A DNA stretch of 64,000 nt from Antedon mediterranea (taxonomy: Eukaryota; Echinodermata; Crinoidea; Comatulida; Antedonidae), in assembly GCF_964355755.1 (NCBI RefSeq), contig NC_092674.1, positions 24,454,001 through 24,518,000 on the forward strand. Direction: 5' to 3'. Positions 21,231 through 34,831 of this stretch are shown here, piece by piece. The notes under the pieces were generated by a model. That model ran no database searches and had not been told where the DNA came from. It saw nothing but the letters and a program-made list of their open reading frames with translations. The translations under genes were made by a program, and so were the position numbers. Within the stretch, counting starts at the first letter, position 1; each line of letters begins with the position of its first letter.

Positions 21231-24200
21231 GTAATAATATTTTTGAAATAAATTTCTGCATGACGATCATCACATTTATCAGATGAAAACAATATTCTAA
21301 TATTTAAAAAATAAAGTAATATATGATGATAAAATCTGTAAACTGTGCTACAGTATATGTTTTGATCTCTATCAGAGATCGTTATCAATCTTCTCAATAT
21401 CACTTACATTACATGAAGAAGAATTAGTGTTTTCCGAAAGGTCTGCATTTTGCTATTTTTTATTTGTACCTCCCTTGAGATTTAGCCACTGAACCAATTT
21501 TGCCTTTTGGTTTTATATCAATATATATGATTCATAGTTACATTGAAAGGTACCATTTCCAAATTTGTTCAAGATCTCTTCCAAAACCTTCTAAAGAGAA
21601 TCATTATTATCATTATTCAACCTGTTAGTGGCGGTTTCATCTCTGTTGGTTGACAACTGAATAAAATAAAATAAAATGAAATAAATTACTACCAAGTTCT
21701 GTATGTTGTCTATCTTGTTAATCTGTGGCAATGAAGTCATCTTTTAGGACTTCAACTTGCAATCTAATACTGTACATTAAAAGGCAATTAATGTTTTAAT
21801 AAAATGCACCTCTGAGACTGAACATGCAACCCATGTGTTAAAGACCATTTAAACGTAATTGCTTATTTAACACTTGACACATTTGGGTTTAAGTAAACTT
21901 AAATTTGAAATCCAAATAATTCTCGTTACATATCTCATCATTTATGTCTACAGTAGAGTCAAGTCAAGCTGAACACAAAATTGTATTATCATACAATATT
22001 ATTAATATCATAACCTATAAAAAAAAAAAAAAAATAGGTCAGAAATAAACTACTGTCAGAGTTTTCCTAAATAAAATTTAAATAAATTTGGGTTTTTTTT
22101 GGTTGTGGTGGTGGTTTTGGGATACTGTAACTTATTCTGATTAATTTATTAATTTCTAAAATATTTTATTAGAAATTTGCCTAAGAACATAAGATTTGAA
22201 ACCTGTTGATACAAAAAATATATACTAACTGTATGGTTGCATCTTTACAGTTAGTTTTGCATAGAAATTAAAAATTTTGTTGAAAATAATGTTTTTCTAT
22301 AAATATCCAATGCATTCTTGCTTATTTAAATTTACAGTTGTTGTTTGTTTGTTTGTTTGTTTGTTTGTTTCATTTATTTATTTTCCACACATTGAACAAA
22401 AGGAACCGATATGAACTATAAGAAAAGAAAAAAGAAGACAATGTGTTCGTAATGAATTTCTCTGTTATTTTATTATCGACCATTTTCGTGATGATATTTA
22501 GTTTTGACGTTATGAAATTTGTTTCCATTCAGCTAAAGTAAATTGAAATTATTATAGATTTCAAATTGAGAAAATAAACTTAAGTACGACTTTCACACTT
22601 AGTATAAATAAATATATAACAAACTGTAAACATAAACGCTTACAAACGGTTTATGGACTTGCACAATTTCAAATTCTATTGGCGTCGGATAGATGCAGTG
22701 TGTTCATTTGTGTTTTTACTGTTTTTTACATCGAGAAAGAGAAAAGAAAATTTGTTTTACTTTTATTTCCAGACGTTTCCAAAAAAAGATGGCTGGCCAT
22801 TTCCGGGATATGAGGGTGCCTGCGGACGCTTCATCGTTGAGGAAAATATCGGCCCATCATTGCGTTCGTTCTATAACCATCCGTGGGAAGACCGTGTGAA
22901 GATTGCATATCAGGTACGATTCTAAGCTTGGACCCAAAAAATAAGGTGAATACAAGCCTGTAGCTAGGGAGTTTGTAGGTATGAGTGAACCCCCCTTTCT
23001 GCCAAAGTGCCCATTTCAAACTGAAGACCAGCAAAGTGATACATGCTTAAAACTAGCCTAACATGTCGGTTTTTTCCCTTTGTATTGCAAAAAGTGCCTT
23101 TTAAAAGGGTTATTTTCTCTACAAAAGAACCCCCTTTAAAAGTCCTGGCTATCAAGCTAAGAATTGCGGTTTCTTGCCCGAAGACAGACTAATACTTGAA
23201 GTAATAATCGATATTTGGTTATTAAAAAAAAAAATCATGTTAATTATATTCTTAAATCCTACTCAAGTATAATCCCAGCGCCTCAAACTAAATTCAGACA
23301 AAAGACCACATTCTATACGGAGGCCCCCAGAGACTATCGACCATAGTACGGTATCATTAGATAATTTGAAACATTGTAAGCCATAAGTGATTGAACTTTG
23401 TGTCCTGGTCAATTTGTGGCAGCCATATTAGATGGAAACATACTGTACAGTATTAAGCTTGGTGTATTCTATTTGAGTTGGCAATGTACAGTAGTATAAA
23501 TTCCATAAAATCTTTCCTCTCTCAGTTCTTTTATCTTTAGATCCATACTAATATACAGTAATAATAATAATACCAATATTATTAATAATTAACAATAGAA
23601 TGTCAATAATTTTCCTGTCAAACAAATTAATATTGACTCAACGTTTAACTAAATAAAAGTCCTAATGAAGCACATCAGTGTGATGTTTTGTTAGTACACT
23701 TGATTTTAATTAGACTTTAGATGCCACGGTGTCTATGTTATCAGTGTTTATTGATTAACTTGAGTCAGACGTACTGAGTTGTCAAATTTATGTCTTGCTG
23801 AAACAGATTCTTCGAGTTCGAGTTTGCTTTTATGTGATCGTCATGTATAATTATTTAGAAAATGTAATTTTAAGAATAATGTTATTGTATAAAGGTTTGC
23901 ATGGCGATTTGAAAGCTTAGTATAAAATTAGGTTTGCGGTACACCAAAAGATATTGAAATCAACGTGTCGGTTGTTTTGCTATAACCTACTTCTAGGCGC
24001 AGGCAAGTAAAGATGATTTGAATGTAAAGTAGCACAGCCTAAGGTGTCGGTAATCATAGAATACATTTAGTATTAATTACTAGATTTCAAATTTTATTTT
24101 ATGTGTTGCCTGTGTTTCTGATCGTAAAAATAAAGAAATATATTAATTTTCTTAAATTTTATAATTTTTTAAAAATTGCATCTTTTAGTACTGTATTGGG

Positions 24201-27200
24201 AAAGTTCTATTTTCTAGATATTATATTTGTTTTTCATTCAAACTTTTGCAAGAACAGATGGAGTAAAGGTTTAAAGTGGGTACTGTAAGGTACAAGAATA
24301 GCTTTAATATGAACCAGCATAAATATGTACACTGTTAAATCAATGCACATAAAATATATATAGTCTGCTTTTACCACTCAGATTCTTTTACGAAATGAGA
24401 TGAAATATTTATAGGAATCAATCTCGTTTGATTCTTAATGGAGTTGACATCAAATAGTTAGAATTATTATGACCAAGTGTAGAATTACAGCCAGAAATTG
24501 TTTGATATTTCATTTTTTTGTTAAGAAATACTTAAATCATTTCGTTCATCGTACGATCAAATTTACTTGAGAATTCTCTGACAATTTCAGTGCAATGAAC
24601 TCTTGAAGTAAGGTTTCTGAGAATTTTTTTTTGGGCTGCAGATGTAGAAAACCAGTAACTTTCTACTACTACTGTATTACTGAAACCGAGTCTGTATGTT
24701 CTGTCAATTGTCATCACCTTGATTCTTTTTCAACCATGGCACCATTTTTAACTATTAACTTTATTGCATATTAAAAATACTAAATAGTGGCCCAATTGCT
24801 AAATTGCATGTCAACATTATATAATATTTAAAAAAAAATTAATATAAAATCATATAAAAATACTGTAGAAGATACTGTATATTAATACAAATATATAACA
24901 ATAACAAAACATAACAAAAATCAGTATAAAAACTCAATGGTAATAACTAATATACAAAATCAACATAGGAACAGACTTAAGCAGCTCATGATGGGGACCT
25001 TCGGAGAGAATGGTGGCACACACCCTGCCCCAAACCAATCACGCCTTATTGGGATTGGAAACCAATCATGTTTAAAACTATTAATAGAAACTACCAAACT
25101 AACTCTCCTATTTTACTATAAGAAATGTAACTACTGTAAGTCAGTTGCATTTTTGCAAATGGTTCAGTGAAATAATCTTGTAGTCAATTCAGTGACTCTA
25201 CTTAAACTGTAATCAATGTTGATTTTAATGAAATGTGATCTGATCAGAGGTTAATAAGGGAAAATGACAACTATTTGATTGCTTCAATGATTCGTGATGA
25301 ATGTGTCATGTAGAGTTTATATTAGAGATAAATTGACAGAGAACAAGAAGATGGCAGTTATCTCACATAACCTGACATTGAGATGGAAAATATTAGAGAT
25401 ACATTGACAGAGAACAAGAAGATGGCAGTTATCTTACATAACCTGACATTGAGATGGAAAATCATTGTTGTATGTTTCACACAAAATTCAGATGGCTTTA
25501 CTGTACAACTATGAATGTTAACAATGCTGAGGTGGATTGTTAAATTGATAAGATTGTAATACAAAAAAAAACGAAGATAGAATTCAAAACAATGTCAAAT
25601 GTTAAAGATTCTGTACACTGCAAATTTTAAAAGAAAGTTTATTTTTAAGAAAAAATAATTTTTCTGCTTATAAACATTCAAAGTTAACAAGATTTTATGA
25701 TAGCAAAGGGCATGTTGGATCAATCAACACATACATTTGCTGTCACCTAATTAGTATCTTCAGGAAAATAATCTTTAACTTTAAATCTTTAAATTAAATC
25801 TTGTGTTCATAGTGTAAAGAGAAATTATCTTTTCTCTGGATCAGTGCTTGACAAAACATTCATTCTTTTTTCCCCAAGAAGTGCTTTTTTGGATTTTTTT
25901 TCTTCAGATCTTTGTATTCAATATTCTAAATTTGCCATCTTTTCCAAAGAAATACTCTAAAAATAAACTAATTTCATTTTACTATAATTACACAGTTAGA
26001 TTTATGACTACACAATATGTATACCATTAATGCATACAGTTTCACTTCTTTGTAACTATAGCTTTTAAAATAAAATTAAGTCAGAATTTTCACATTGCAA
26101 CATAATGCATTTATTGCACATCAATTTAATTCCTGATATTAGCTGATGTAAATCCAATCTACTGTACTCTATCGTTCTGTAATAACCTTTGATGAAGGAA
26201 AAAGTACAAAAAGATTATGATTATTATGTAAAATTGTCATATTAAATACAGTGTAATCTTATAAGCTCCTTGGATGGTAATGTCCCATTCCAAGCGTGGC
26301 GTTTTCAGCTAAGTACCGTGATCATTTAAAGTGCCATAGCGTGTGAAAGTGTTCATCATACATCTCCACCAAATTAAAACCTCTAATGTAAAAGCAGAAT
26401 TATTAGATAGATTATAATAATGTTCAATAGCGCAAAATGCAGGGGACAATCAACAGAAGAAATGTTAAAGAAGAGCAAAAGATTAATTATGAAAGTACAA
26501 TTTAATAAAGCCCAAAAGCACCACACTGAAACATTATTTTCGCATTTAAGGCACAAAATATTTGATACCATGTTTAAAGATTCCTTAGTAGTATCAATTA
26601 ACTGTATTAATTCGTCTTTGTATTTCCCCTTTCACCTTGCCTACCAAATATACCATTACCACACACCAGCCCTGTGTTATTGCATGGCATGCACCCTGGT
26701 GTGTGTAAACTCTGGAGTTTGCTAGGCACCGTTAAAGGGTTTATAATACTCTGAGTAGGTCATAGGTCAGGTATTATTCATAATAGAAAGTATACACTTT
26801 TCCCAAAGAATCGCTGTTGTCCAATGAGTTTAACAATAATGCTGATACTGTATTAAAGCAAAGCAACATACTGGAACAAAACATAACTTGTGAAGTACAA
26901 GCGCATTTGGGCACAAAGTTTTTGAGAAGGCATTATAGTACTTGATGCATTTGAATAATTGATTTATCCATGATTCTATAGTAGTACAGTACAGTAGATT
27001 TGTCAATTAACAATGTTAATTTGTTTTGTTATCTAATACCAACTACATGGGTCAAGCATTATTTAAATATAATGTGTGTGTGTCTACTTGACTTGTTATT
27101 TACACAGATGTGATGGAGATTTTAGTTTAGTATCGAGATCAGTATTTACTGTACTGTAGGTAAAGTAGTTCATAGGAACTTATAATATTGAAACAACCAA

Positions 27201-30200
27201 TGACAATGGCAACAAGAGTACTGTAGGTCTACCTGTGTACCCACATGAATTAATTTTTAGATTTGACCTTGACGACCTACAATATTTAATGCGAACTCGT
27301 TATTTCTTATACCGAGCTGCACCAACCCACCAAGTTAGAATGCAACTCATAGTCTCTGAATAAACCCAAACCTTTTATGAATTATATTAAGAACCTTTGA
27401 CAAGAAAAAAAAACTCTCCGCTTTCCACTGAGTGTTCTTGTTTATGGGTTATGGGTACTTTGCATCATTATTTTGGTTTGAAAAAGCAAAGCAAAGCTTT
27501 CTAAAAATGGGCCACAACTCCCTAATGGAGAATTACCAAGAAACTTGCAGCATTTCTTTAAATAGAACTATACATTAAAAAAAAATTTCATTTCAGGCAA
27601 TAATTTCTGAAAAAACATTTCGCACTTCCTAATGTGATGAGTTCAATCATCTTATGTTAGAAAACAAACTCAAAATATTGATTAATTAAATAGGAAACAT
27701 AGAACTATTTATTCAACAACATTTATTTTATATTAGGTAACAGTAACACAATTCTTGGGTTTCTCAGCTGTTTAGATGAAAGAATTAACCCAATAATCGT
27801 GTAACATGATTTTCTGTGGAAGACAGATGGCACGAGTGTTGCAAAGAAGTTTATTATGAATGAATTGTATTGTAATATTTACAGTACATGTTTATTAATG
27901 CATTGCTATATCCTTGAGGCTATTTTCATTTAAAAGCAAGCCGACGAAATCTATTATGCCCCGAGCGGAAACAATGCCACAATGGGTATATCATGTGTTT
28001 GTTTGTTCTTAATAGCAATGTGTAAAATGGGAAAGTTAATTTAAAACACCAAGTTAAATCATAATTTTGACATTATCACTGACTAGTTCCAATTTATACA
28101 CTGATAAATACTGTTTTATTTTTACCTTTGACTTGATATGATGATAGCAAATGCCAAACGAAGTCAATCGTGTGTGATAGATGTGGCCTATATTTATTTT
28201 AACAGATGTACTGTACAAAGTTGCTGTAAAATTATTCATTTTGACAATTTCATATTTATTCTATTTTAAAGATCGAACTTTTCAAAACATCTGTACTTTT
28301 TAAAATCAAATCATTACTTACGCTGAGAAGGAGGTGATATTAAAATTGAAGAAAAAAAAGAGGTGTTTTTTTTTTATTTCTTGAAATGATAATAATTTCG
28401 ATATTGAATACAAAAGGATTGGAAGAGGAAACCGACCTATGTGATGAGCACATGATTCGAACCCACCATCACACTGTGTCACATGCTCTTAGAAAAAACA
28501 ATTCCTAAAAAATTCAATGAATTATATTTTCTTTGCAGTTAACTCAACTTTTTGAACGTCTGACAAACAACGAAGATGACTACGTTTTATATTTAACAGA
28601 TGTGTCCTCCGACAATTTTGCCGTGGCGCCGGATGGATCAGTGTACATTGTAGATGCTGAGAATATCATTGTTGTGGATAAACAACAGATTAGAAAGGGT
28701 ATTTTTTAACTTAATATTTATCATAGCTTTACAATGGCATATAGAAAACAGTGGTAGTGTTTTAATAGGGATCAAGTTTAAATTATTTTACTGCAGTTTC
28801 TGCAGTTACTATTGCAATAATGGACTTTTAGTTTGTTTTAATGTTTTATTCTGAGGCATTGACTGCAATAAACAGTGTGTATGGTTTCCATCTCAAGCTT
28901 TCTACCTAATTGCATAAACAGGTTTAAAGAGCAAACAAATGTAGTTTACTCATGCAGTAAATGCAATTATTAATTTTACCATGATCCCTAATAAAAGGTA
29001 TAAAGTCTACTGTATTCATAACCAGAGGGCACACCTTTGATGTTTATTGACTCTTATGTTTCATACTGCATGTTTTGTCAGTCAGGCTAAGAATGGTGTG
29101 AGATTTGGTAATGTTTAACTCTGACATTACAATTCACAATAATACCAGTACAATTTTACTTCCTTAATGGAAAATTATAGACCTTTATAATTAAAGAAAT
29201 TCCAACTGTAGAAATATCCCAAGATTTCCATGTGAAAAATGCTAATTAAAACTTTAAAAAATAACTTCTTTTAATCTGATCAATCTAATTAAATCTAATT
29301 AATGAATCAAATAATTCTTTCACTCGCCACATTTACAACAACTCCTTAAATCCCACCTTTTTAATTTGCACTTTTAAACATTAATTAATTTTGTGCTTTT
29401 TTCATTTTCTGTTGATTGTTCAGCGCTCTGCATTTTGCTCTATATAAATTGAACATTACTATTTTTATCATTTTCATTGATGTTGAATTTAAGTAATTAA
29501 AATATTTTGTTATTATTTTGTCCATTTTTTGAATTAAGGAAATTAAAAAAAAAAATTCTCTTTCACATATGCAACTAAAAATTCATTGAGCACTCTCAGT
29601 CATACAAACCAACTGTTTGAAGTGGAAATGGAAATGCTTTTCAATTATGCTATCCATTTCATCAGAGTGTATTTTTACTCTACAATTACATCTAAATTTT
29701 TGCATTAAGGAAGTTCTGTTTTCTGTAATTTGATTTTTTCTTCCGATTTTTGACGATGAAGTTGATTGATATGCTTAGATGTTACGATTCATTATGGCTG
29801 AGCGTTGCTGACTCTAAATGTCAAATATTTTATGATCGATCCTTGCGTGATTTGCTTTTACATCGCGTAGCACTAAATAAATTACACAATTCTGTCTTGA
29901 TCGAACTATAATTCGTTCATTCATTCTTTCTTCCGAAATTACTGTACGCTTTTCACATTTGTCTGTTTAGAGCAGGATGGTTTGTTATTTTGTTATACTG
30001 TAGTACATTTGTCTGTTTAGAGCAGGATGGTTTGTTATTTTGTTATACTGTAGTACATTTGTCTGTTTAGAGCAGGATGGTTTGTTATTTTGTTATACTG
30101 TAGTACATTTGTCTGTTTAGAGCAGGATGGTTTGTTATTTTGTTATACTGTAGTACATTTGTCTGTTTAGAGCAGGATGGTTTGTTATTTTGTTATACTG

Positions 30201-33200
30201 TAACATTTGTCTGTTTAGAGCAGGATGGTTTGTTATTTTTGTGTCCTTACAAATATTCCTTTACTTGTTTTTCCTAAAAGATGCCCATTAACAAAAAATA
30301 TTTGAATTATTTATAAAAAAAAACATAATACGTAAATGAAAACAACAATCTAAAGGTTTGGTTTTTTAGTAGGATCTCAAATTGTCACTCCGATTCAAAG
30401 GACATACATTTTAATTTTTCATTTTTTATTCATTCCTTCTTTGGTATGCCCCCATTAAGGGACTCCTGCCTATAAAACGAATTAAGGCAATATTTATTTA
30501 TTTATTTATTTTCAATCTTTCTACATAGCAAAAAAAAACAAACATATAAGTATAACAGGGGAGTAGCGGAAAAGCAAAAGTATAAAACTGTCATCTTGTG
30601 ATGTGCTTGACCAGCCCCTGTCAACTTGAACGATACAATAACACCGACATTTAACAAATTTAGAAAAATACATAGAAAAATATGGTATAATAAAATGTTA
30701 ACAAAAGTGTTATAAAAATGCAATTGCTATCTGAACAATCTGATTGTGTAAAAGTTAAAAATTCTGATTGTATAAAAGTTAAAAATTCTGATTGTATAAA
30801 GGTTAACAATTCTGATTGTATAAAAGTTAAAAATTCTGATTGTATAAAAGTTAAAAATTCTGATTGTATAAAAGTTAAAAATTCTGATTGTATAAAAGTT
30901 AAAAATTCTGATTGTAAATATGTGCTTTAACACAGCCAATCCCTATTAAGGAGACACCCTAATAATGTTACACTTTGGTCATGAAGGTGTCCCCTTACTG
31001 TAATAGGGGTCTACTGTAAAATACTGTAGCACTTTATGACCAACCCCTTGTTATACTATAGGATACCCCTATAAAATTAATCATTTATAGTTCTTTTTTT
31101 GTTCTCCATATGTCTGATTTCTGTACCATAAACAAATTAAATAAATATTTTTTAATTTCAATGTACTTCCTCATTTGAATTGAAATAATACGTCTGCTGT
31201 TTTAATTTGATTTTTTTATGGCAAATCTATAAACATTTATAACTATAAACACCCTTTAACACAAAATAATAACAATAATTTGTTACATCTAATACTGCAA
31301 AAGTTAGAAAACAAAAGCAGAAGCGTTTTATTATTTGTTTTTCTTCAATTCATCAACTGTTAACATTTTATTCATTTATTAATTACTACATGTCATTCAA
31401 TTTTCTATTATTTATTCATTTTTCATTAATTTTAATGATTTTCTGTCTGTCATCCATCACATTCTTCATATTTCTTGTCACCGGTTGGGTGACAAAGTGA
31501 CAAGAATGAGAGAATGTAACTGTTCTATTTCACAGGTTCTATAGTCTACAGAATCTTATTTATACAGAGACAATGAGAACGTTGTGTGTCAAATATTAAT
31601 TTTTATACAGTCAACTCTTTTATGACTGGCCTAGTGTATTCTAATGGTCAAAATGAATTTTGGACCTTATGACCTCAAGAAAAGTCTGGTTTTGGGAGAG
31701 TTTCCGGTTTTCAGAGAGTCCAGTATTGGGAGAGTTGACTTCAATACATAACTGAGTGTAATCTCAGCTCTAGACCGTGTTTCGATTTAATTTTGGTCAT
31801 TCAGACAAAAATTGAAACACAGACTCAGGTGGACTAACGTAAGACAATTACTACAGACTTGGGGCAAGTCTAAACTAAGTGGATTCTTCTATTTGATTGG
31901 ATAATTTTTAGTGGCAGAAGTTCGATCTAATTGTTCTATTTTTATAAACATTTTATCTGACCGGTATGGGACTTTGGGGGGGGGGGGGGGGAAGTATTTA
32001 CCTTGTGAAATTAAATAATTTGGAGTCTGCAAAAACATACTGTAATAAATGGCTTTGAAACCTACAATGGATAGAATTGATACTTTGCACCCGGATGGAT
32101 CATTCCTCATGTTCATCATATCTACTTTTCAAGTATGACTATTCAAACCAAACTATACTATTTTACACTATGCGGATGCAGTGTGTCTATTGATTAATTT
32201 GCAGTGAACAACAACTTTACTTGTAAATTTACCAAGGTAAATTCATAAATAGCTTCTGGCTAGTATATGTACAGTAGTCTATGTGGAGCCAATATCTGTG
32301 TTAATTGATTCCTGATTTACAGTAATATTTACTACTCTGCTAATATACAATAAATTATTCAAAATCCAAAATGATTTGGCATTTCTGAATAGTACAATTA
32401 CTTCCCTTTATTATAAAGGGAAAGCATAAAAGTATATCAAGTTGCCTTTCCTTGTTAGGGACTTAAGCTCTGTATACAATATCAAACTAGTTTGAAAAAA
32501 AAAAATGTGCCCAAATATGGTAGTGATATACCCAAGTATGGTAGGGATATACCCAAATATGGTATTGATATATATGGACACATCACATATTTTTGTCACA
32601 TGAAATTTGATAGTGTGGACAGAGCTTTACTATATTAGAGTTTTCTTTAAGTTTATACTATAGTGAAACTCCTCCTTTAGGACACCCCTATTCAGGGTAC
32701 ACCTTCAATAAGAAAACAGATTCATGTGAAATGAACAAGAAGTAACACTGGCCATAAATTATTCAGAGGACATCCCTGAAGGTGTCCCCTTAAGATTTAA
32801 ATACTATAGAGGAGTGTAATAACAATATAAAATCTATGTTATTCATTTTATATTACCATTTACACACAACGCGGAGCGGATGGGCGGTATTTGCTACACG
32901 GTTTTCCGCTTACCGTTACTGCTAGTCTGTGTAAATTGGCCTTTAAACTGTAGTTGTATATTAATAATTTTTCATATCATTATAAAGGGTTATTTCTTGT
33001 TAAATTAATAACCATATTTGCGGTAATGAAAGTAATCTTAGGACCTACAAACTTATGGATTAATGGCAGCATTAGTGGAAGCCACCTAAAAAGCCAAACA
33101 AATCTAAATCACCCTGTCGCCAACCAATCTGCATACCAAATGTGGACACCTTTATATTATGACCCTTATGTCCATAAATTGAATGTTAATGTAAAAACAC

Positions 33201-34234
33201 TAAATCTAAACACAATATTAAACACTTAATTTCTGTTAATGATGTTTAAAATGTTATATCTTTGTTTAGATAAACCAGAAAACTGGGACGTACCATTTGA
33301 ATCCGATCATGATGATTGTGTAGGATGTCTGTCATTTTTTGCTGACCTGTTGTGCACACGGTTACAGACTGACCATAACTACTATGCTATGTGCCATTCC
33401 ATTTTAGGTTTGTGTTGCATGATGTAGAGCTGTAGATTCATGGTTAACGTGCCAATTCAAGATCCAGGGTTCAATCCTAACCTAGTGCCATGGTTCTCCT
33501 AACTTTGTGCCAGGGTTCTCCTAACTTTGTGCCAGGTTTCTCCTAACTTTGTGCCAGGGTTCTCCTAACTTTGTGCCAGGGTTCTCCTAACTTTGTGCCA
33601 GGGTTCTCCTAACTTTGTGCCAGGGTTGTATATTTGTTTCTCTAAACCTCAAATTAAATTTATTTTATAAGCACGATATATTTACCCATCCTATAATTGG
33701 CATGTAGAACCCTCTTTTGTGACACTCCAATTAAAGGGTCACTCCTTAATTAACCCAAATAAGGGGAAATATTTGTTTGGTCAGAAGGTGTCCCTTTTAA
33801 AGAATGTATTTCTTTTTTCTAATGCAAAAATAATAATAGGTCTGATATGGTTCCCCTGAATATGGATTAACCATTATTTTATAAAAAAATTTATTTTTTT
33901 TCATACATCATTTTCCTTCGTTCGTTTCATGACAAAGTGTCCTTTTTGTCAAGCTTAAAATATTTGATAAATAAAAAATAACTTTATTCTTATGTTGAAT
34001 AATGTAGATACCTGTATATATTTGAAAATTTCTTTGTTTTTTATAGGTCCAGAAACTCAGTTCCCAATTGTGAAAGGAGGTTTATTACACGACATTCCCT
34101 TCACGCTTCCTGAAAAACAACAGTTGTTGGATCTAATAATTGAGTGCCAAAAACCAAAAAACCACCTCGGTCGTTTTAAAGCTTTCCCTGCCCTCTCGGC
34201 ACTTCTAAAGAAATTAGCAGAACAAGGCCGGTAA
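20607..34234 (+). CDS. DIPK2: DIPK2 divergent protein kinase (FAM69-like; DIA1/DIA1R type)
   Basis: Complete gene: exons 20607-21230, 22773-22913, 28539-28698, 33270-33407 and 34047-34234 join in frame to 416 residues, against about 430 for human DIPK2A (C3orf58). Features: short cytosolic N-terminus; uncleaved signal/membrane segment at about 20-41; cysteine motif CPACYGTSLC (56-65); NVKNVFF; CPSQRLLDR; NPEPILLQ; GWPFPGYEGACGR; kinase-core LTDVSSDNFAV (about 275) and VDAENIIV (about 293, DFG-like); DKPENWDV; DHNYYAMC; C-terminal GGLLHD. The family comprises secretory-pathway kinase-like proteins, and DIPK2A has been linked to autism and heart function. The start MKIWTQRLDRPL at 20607 is preferred to an in-frame ATG at 20571, because only the later one resembles family N-termini and TTTTGATAG just before it could be an acceptor. 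Vertebrate DIPK2A and DIPK2B cannot be separated here. Confidence 0.93.
22335..22372 (+). repeat. (GTTT)n microsatellite
   Basis: About eight GTTT units in DIPK2 intron 1, followed by CATTTATTTATTTTCCAC, as at the 3' ends of some retroelements. Confidence 0.85.
22773..22913 (+). CDS. DIPK2: DIPK2 exon 2
   Basis: 47 codons, TFPKKDGWPFPGYEGACGRF onward to NHPWEDRVKIAYQ; acceptor TTATTTCCAG, donor GTACGA. Corresponds to FPSDEGWPF...GACGR of human DIPK2A. Confidence 0.94.
25324..25463 (+). repeat. Direct duplication of about 69 bp
   Basis: The segment TTGACAGAGAACAAGAAGAT through CATTGAGATGGAAAAT occurs twice in tandem with few differences (DIPK2 intron 2). Confidence 0.85.
28539..28698 (+). 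CDS. DIPK2: DIPK2 exon 3 (kinase core)
   Basis: LTQLFERLTNNEDDYVLYLT then DVSSDNFAV and VDAENII; acceptor TTTGCAG, donor GTATTT, phase 1 out. Contains both putative catalytic/metal-site motifs. Confidence 0.94.
28762..28996. repeat. Candidate foldback element
   Basis: TTTTAATAGGGATCA at the left and TGATCCCTAATAAAAG at the right are complementary and enclose TTTACTGCAG/CATGCAGTAAA. DIPK2 intron 3. Confidence 0.4.
29956..30239 (+). repeat. 50-bp minisatellite, about 5.7 copies
   Basis: Unit runs ATTTGTCTGTTTAGAGCAGG...ATACTGTAGTAC. Copies are practically identical; the last-but-one lacks four bases. Confidence 0.95.
30733..30917 (+). repeat. 24-bp minisatellite, 8 copies, open in frame
   Basis: Unit TCTGATTGTATAAAAGTTAA plus AAAT. 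A multiple of three, so both strands stay open (SDCIKVKN repeats on plus), but it lies inside DIPK2 intron 3. Confidence 0.95.
30935..31075. mobile_element. Candidate MITE family F5 (GGTGTCCCCTT)
   Basis: CCCTATTAAGGAGACACCCT and GAAGGTGTCCCCTTAC then ATAGGGG are complementary ends. Related copies at 32675-32815, 33700-33815 and 44635-44665. Confidence 0.5.
32463..32630. mobile_element. MITE family F1, best copy with both ends
   Basis: Left TAAGCTCTGTATACAATATC and right GATAGTGTGGACAGAGCTTTA are complementary TIRs; the centre repeats CCCAAATATGGTAGTGATAT three times. DIPK2 intron 3. Confidence 0.7.
32675..32815. mobile_element. Candidate MITE family F5 copy
   Basis: CTCCTTTAGGACACCCCTAT at the left and GAAGGTGTCCCCTTAAG toward the right. 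Confidence 0.5.
32857..32942. mobile_element. piggyBac-like MITE family F3, partial
   Basis: Right end TCTGTGTAAATTGGCCT followed by TTAA; contains CCGCTTACCGTTACTGC. Left end missing. Confidence 0.5.
33270..33407 (+). CDS. DIPK2: DIPK2 exon 4
   Basis: DKPENWDVPFESDHDDCVGC onward to DHNYYAMCHSIL; acceptor TTGTTTAG, donor GTTTGT. The four cysteines match the family pattern. Confidence 0.93.
33424..33703 (+). mobile_element. SINE family S2 copy carrying an internal minisatellite
   Basis: tRNA-like head GAGCTGTAGATTCATGGTTA and GGGTTCAATCCTAACC, then six copies of a 22-bp unit, then the SINE body ATAAGCACGATATATTTACC. Compare the unexpanded copy at 52312. Confidence 0.65.
33491..33627 (+). repeat. 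22-bp minisatellite in a SINE, 6 copies
   Basis: Unit GGTTCTCCTAACTTTGTGCC plus AG. Confidence 0.93.
33700..33815. mobile_element. Candidate MITE family F5 copy
   Basis: CACTCCAATTAAAGGGTCAC at the left and GAAGGTGTCCCTTTTAAAG at the right. Confidence 0.4.
34047..34234 (+). CDS. DIPK2: DIPK2 exon 5 (C-terminus, TAA)
   Basis: GPETQFPIVKGGLLHDIPFT onward to KKLAEQGR, stop 34232-34234; acceptor TTTTTTATAG. Confidence 0.92.
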
Positions 34235-34374
34235 CGAAAACTGTTTTAAGTCTTGGCCGTTTCTAATATTCATTTGGAGTACTTGTTAAGGAATTGACAG
34301 AACAGGGTCAAAGGTGATCAGGGTGATATGATCAGATATTTATGTCATTGTGAAAGTCGTTTCTTGCGCGAACC

Positions 34375-34380
34375 AATAAA
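34375..34380 (+). terminator. Candidate DIPK2 polyadenylation signal
   Basis: AATAAA 141 nt after the DIPK2 stop. First canonical hexamer downstream; cleavage site not determinable. Confidence 0.45.
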
Positions 34381-34831
34381 AATATTGATGAGGTTCAATA
34401 TAGTAATATTGATTAAAACTGGCATTCACAATGTAAAAAGCTCTCTCTATTCAAGCCTGTTCTTGCTCTATCTTGCGGCATTTTCAGGTTCAAGCGAAAT
34501 GAGATTGGGGCCTCAGGCTTAGAAATCAACGGGTTATTTTTCTTTATTTAAGCAATACATTAACTGTTTTGCTGAAGTTAACCAAGTGATCGGTAAATCA
34601 ATTTTTCTTTATTGTTTAAGTGCCTTTTAAAAGCATTAGGCTCGTTAAGTGAATCTTTTTTATATAATATATTTGAATAAATGCGACAATTTTAGTAATT
34701 CATTTTAGAGCTGGGAAAGGAACACTCAACACATCCTTTGCAGTTAACCTCATTTACCCATAATTTATTCAATTAAATTATTCCTTTTAAAGATTTTGTT
34801 ATTTATTATTAATTTATAATTTACTTTATTG

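Noticed and set aside
28430..28500. tRNA-like segment (GGTTCGAATCATG box B on minus strand)
   Set aside because: Box A is not convincing and no body or tail could be defined; at most a SINE remnant just before DIPK2 exon 3.
29956..30917. CRISPR-like arrays
   Set aside because: The repeats are head-to-tail without unique spacers and lie in an animal intron.
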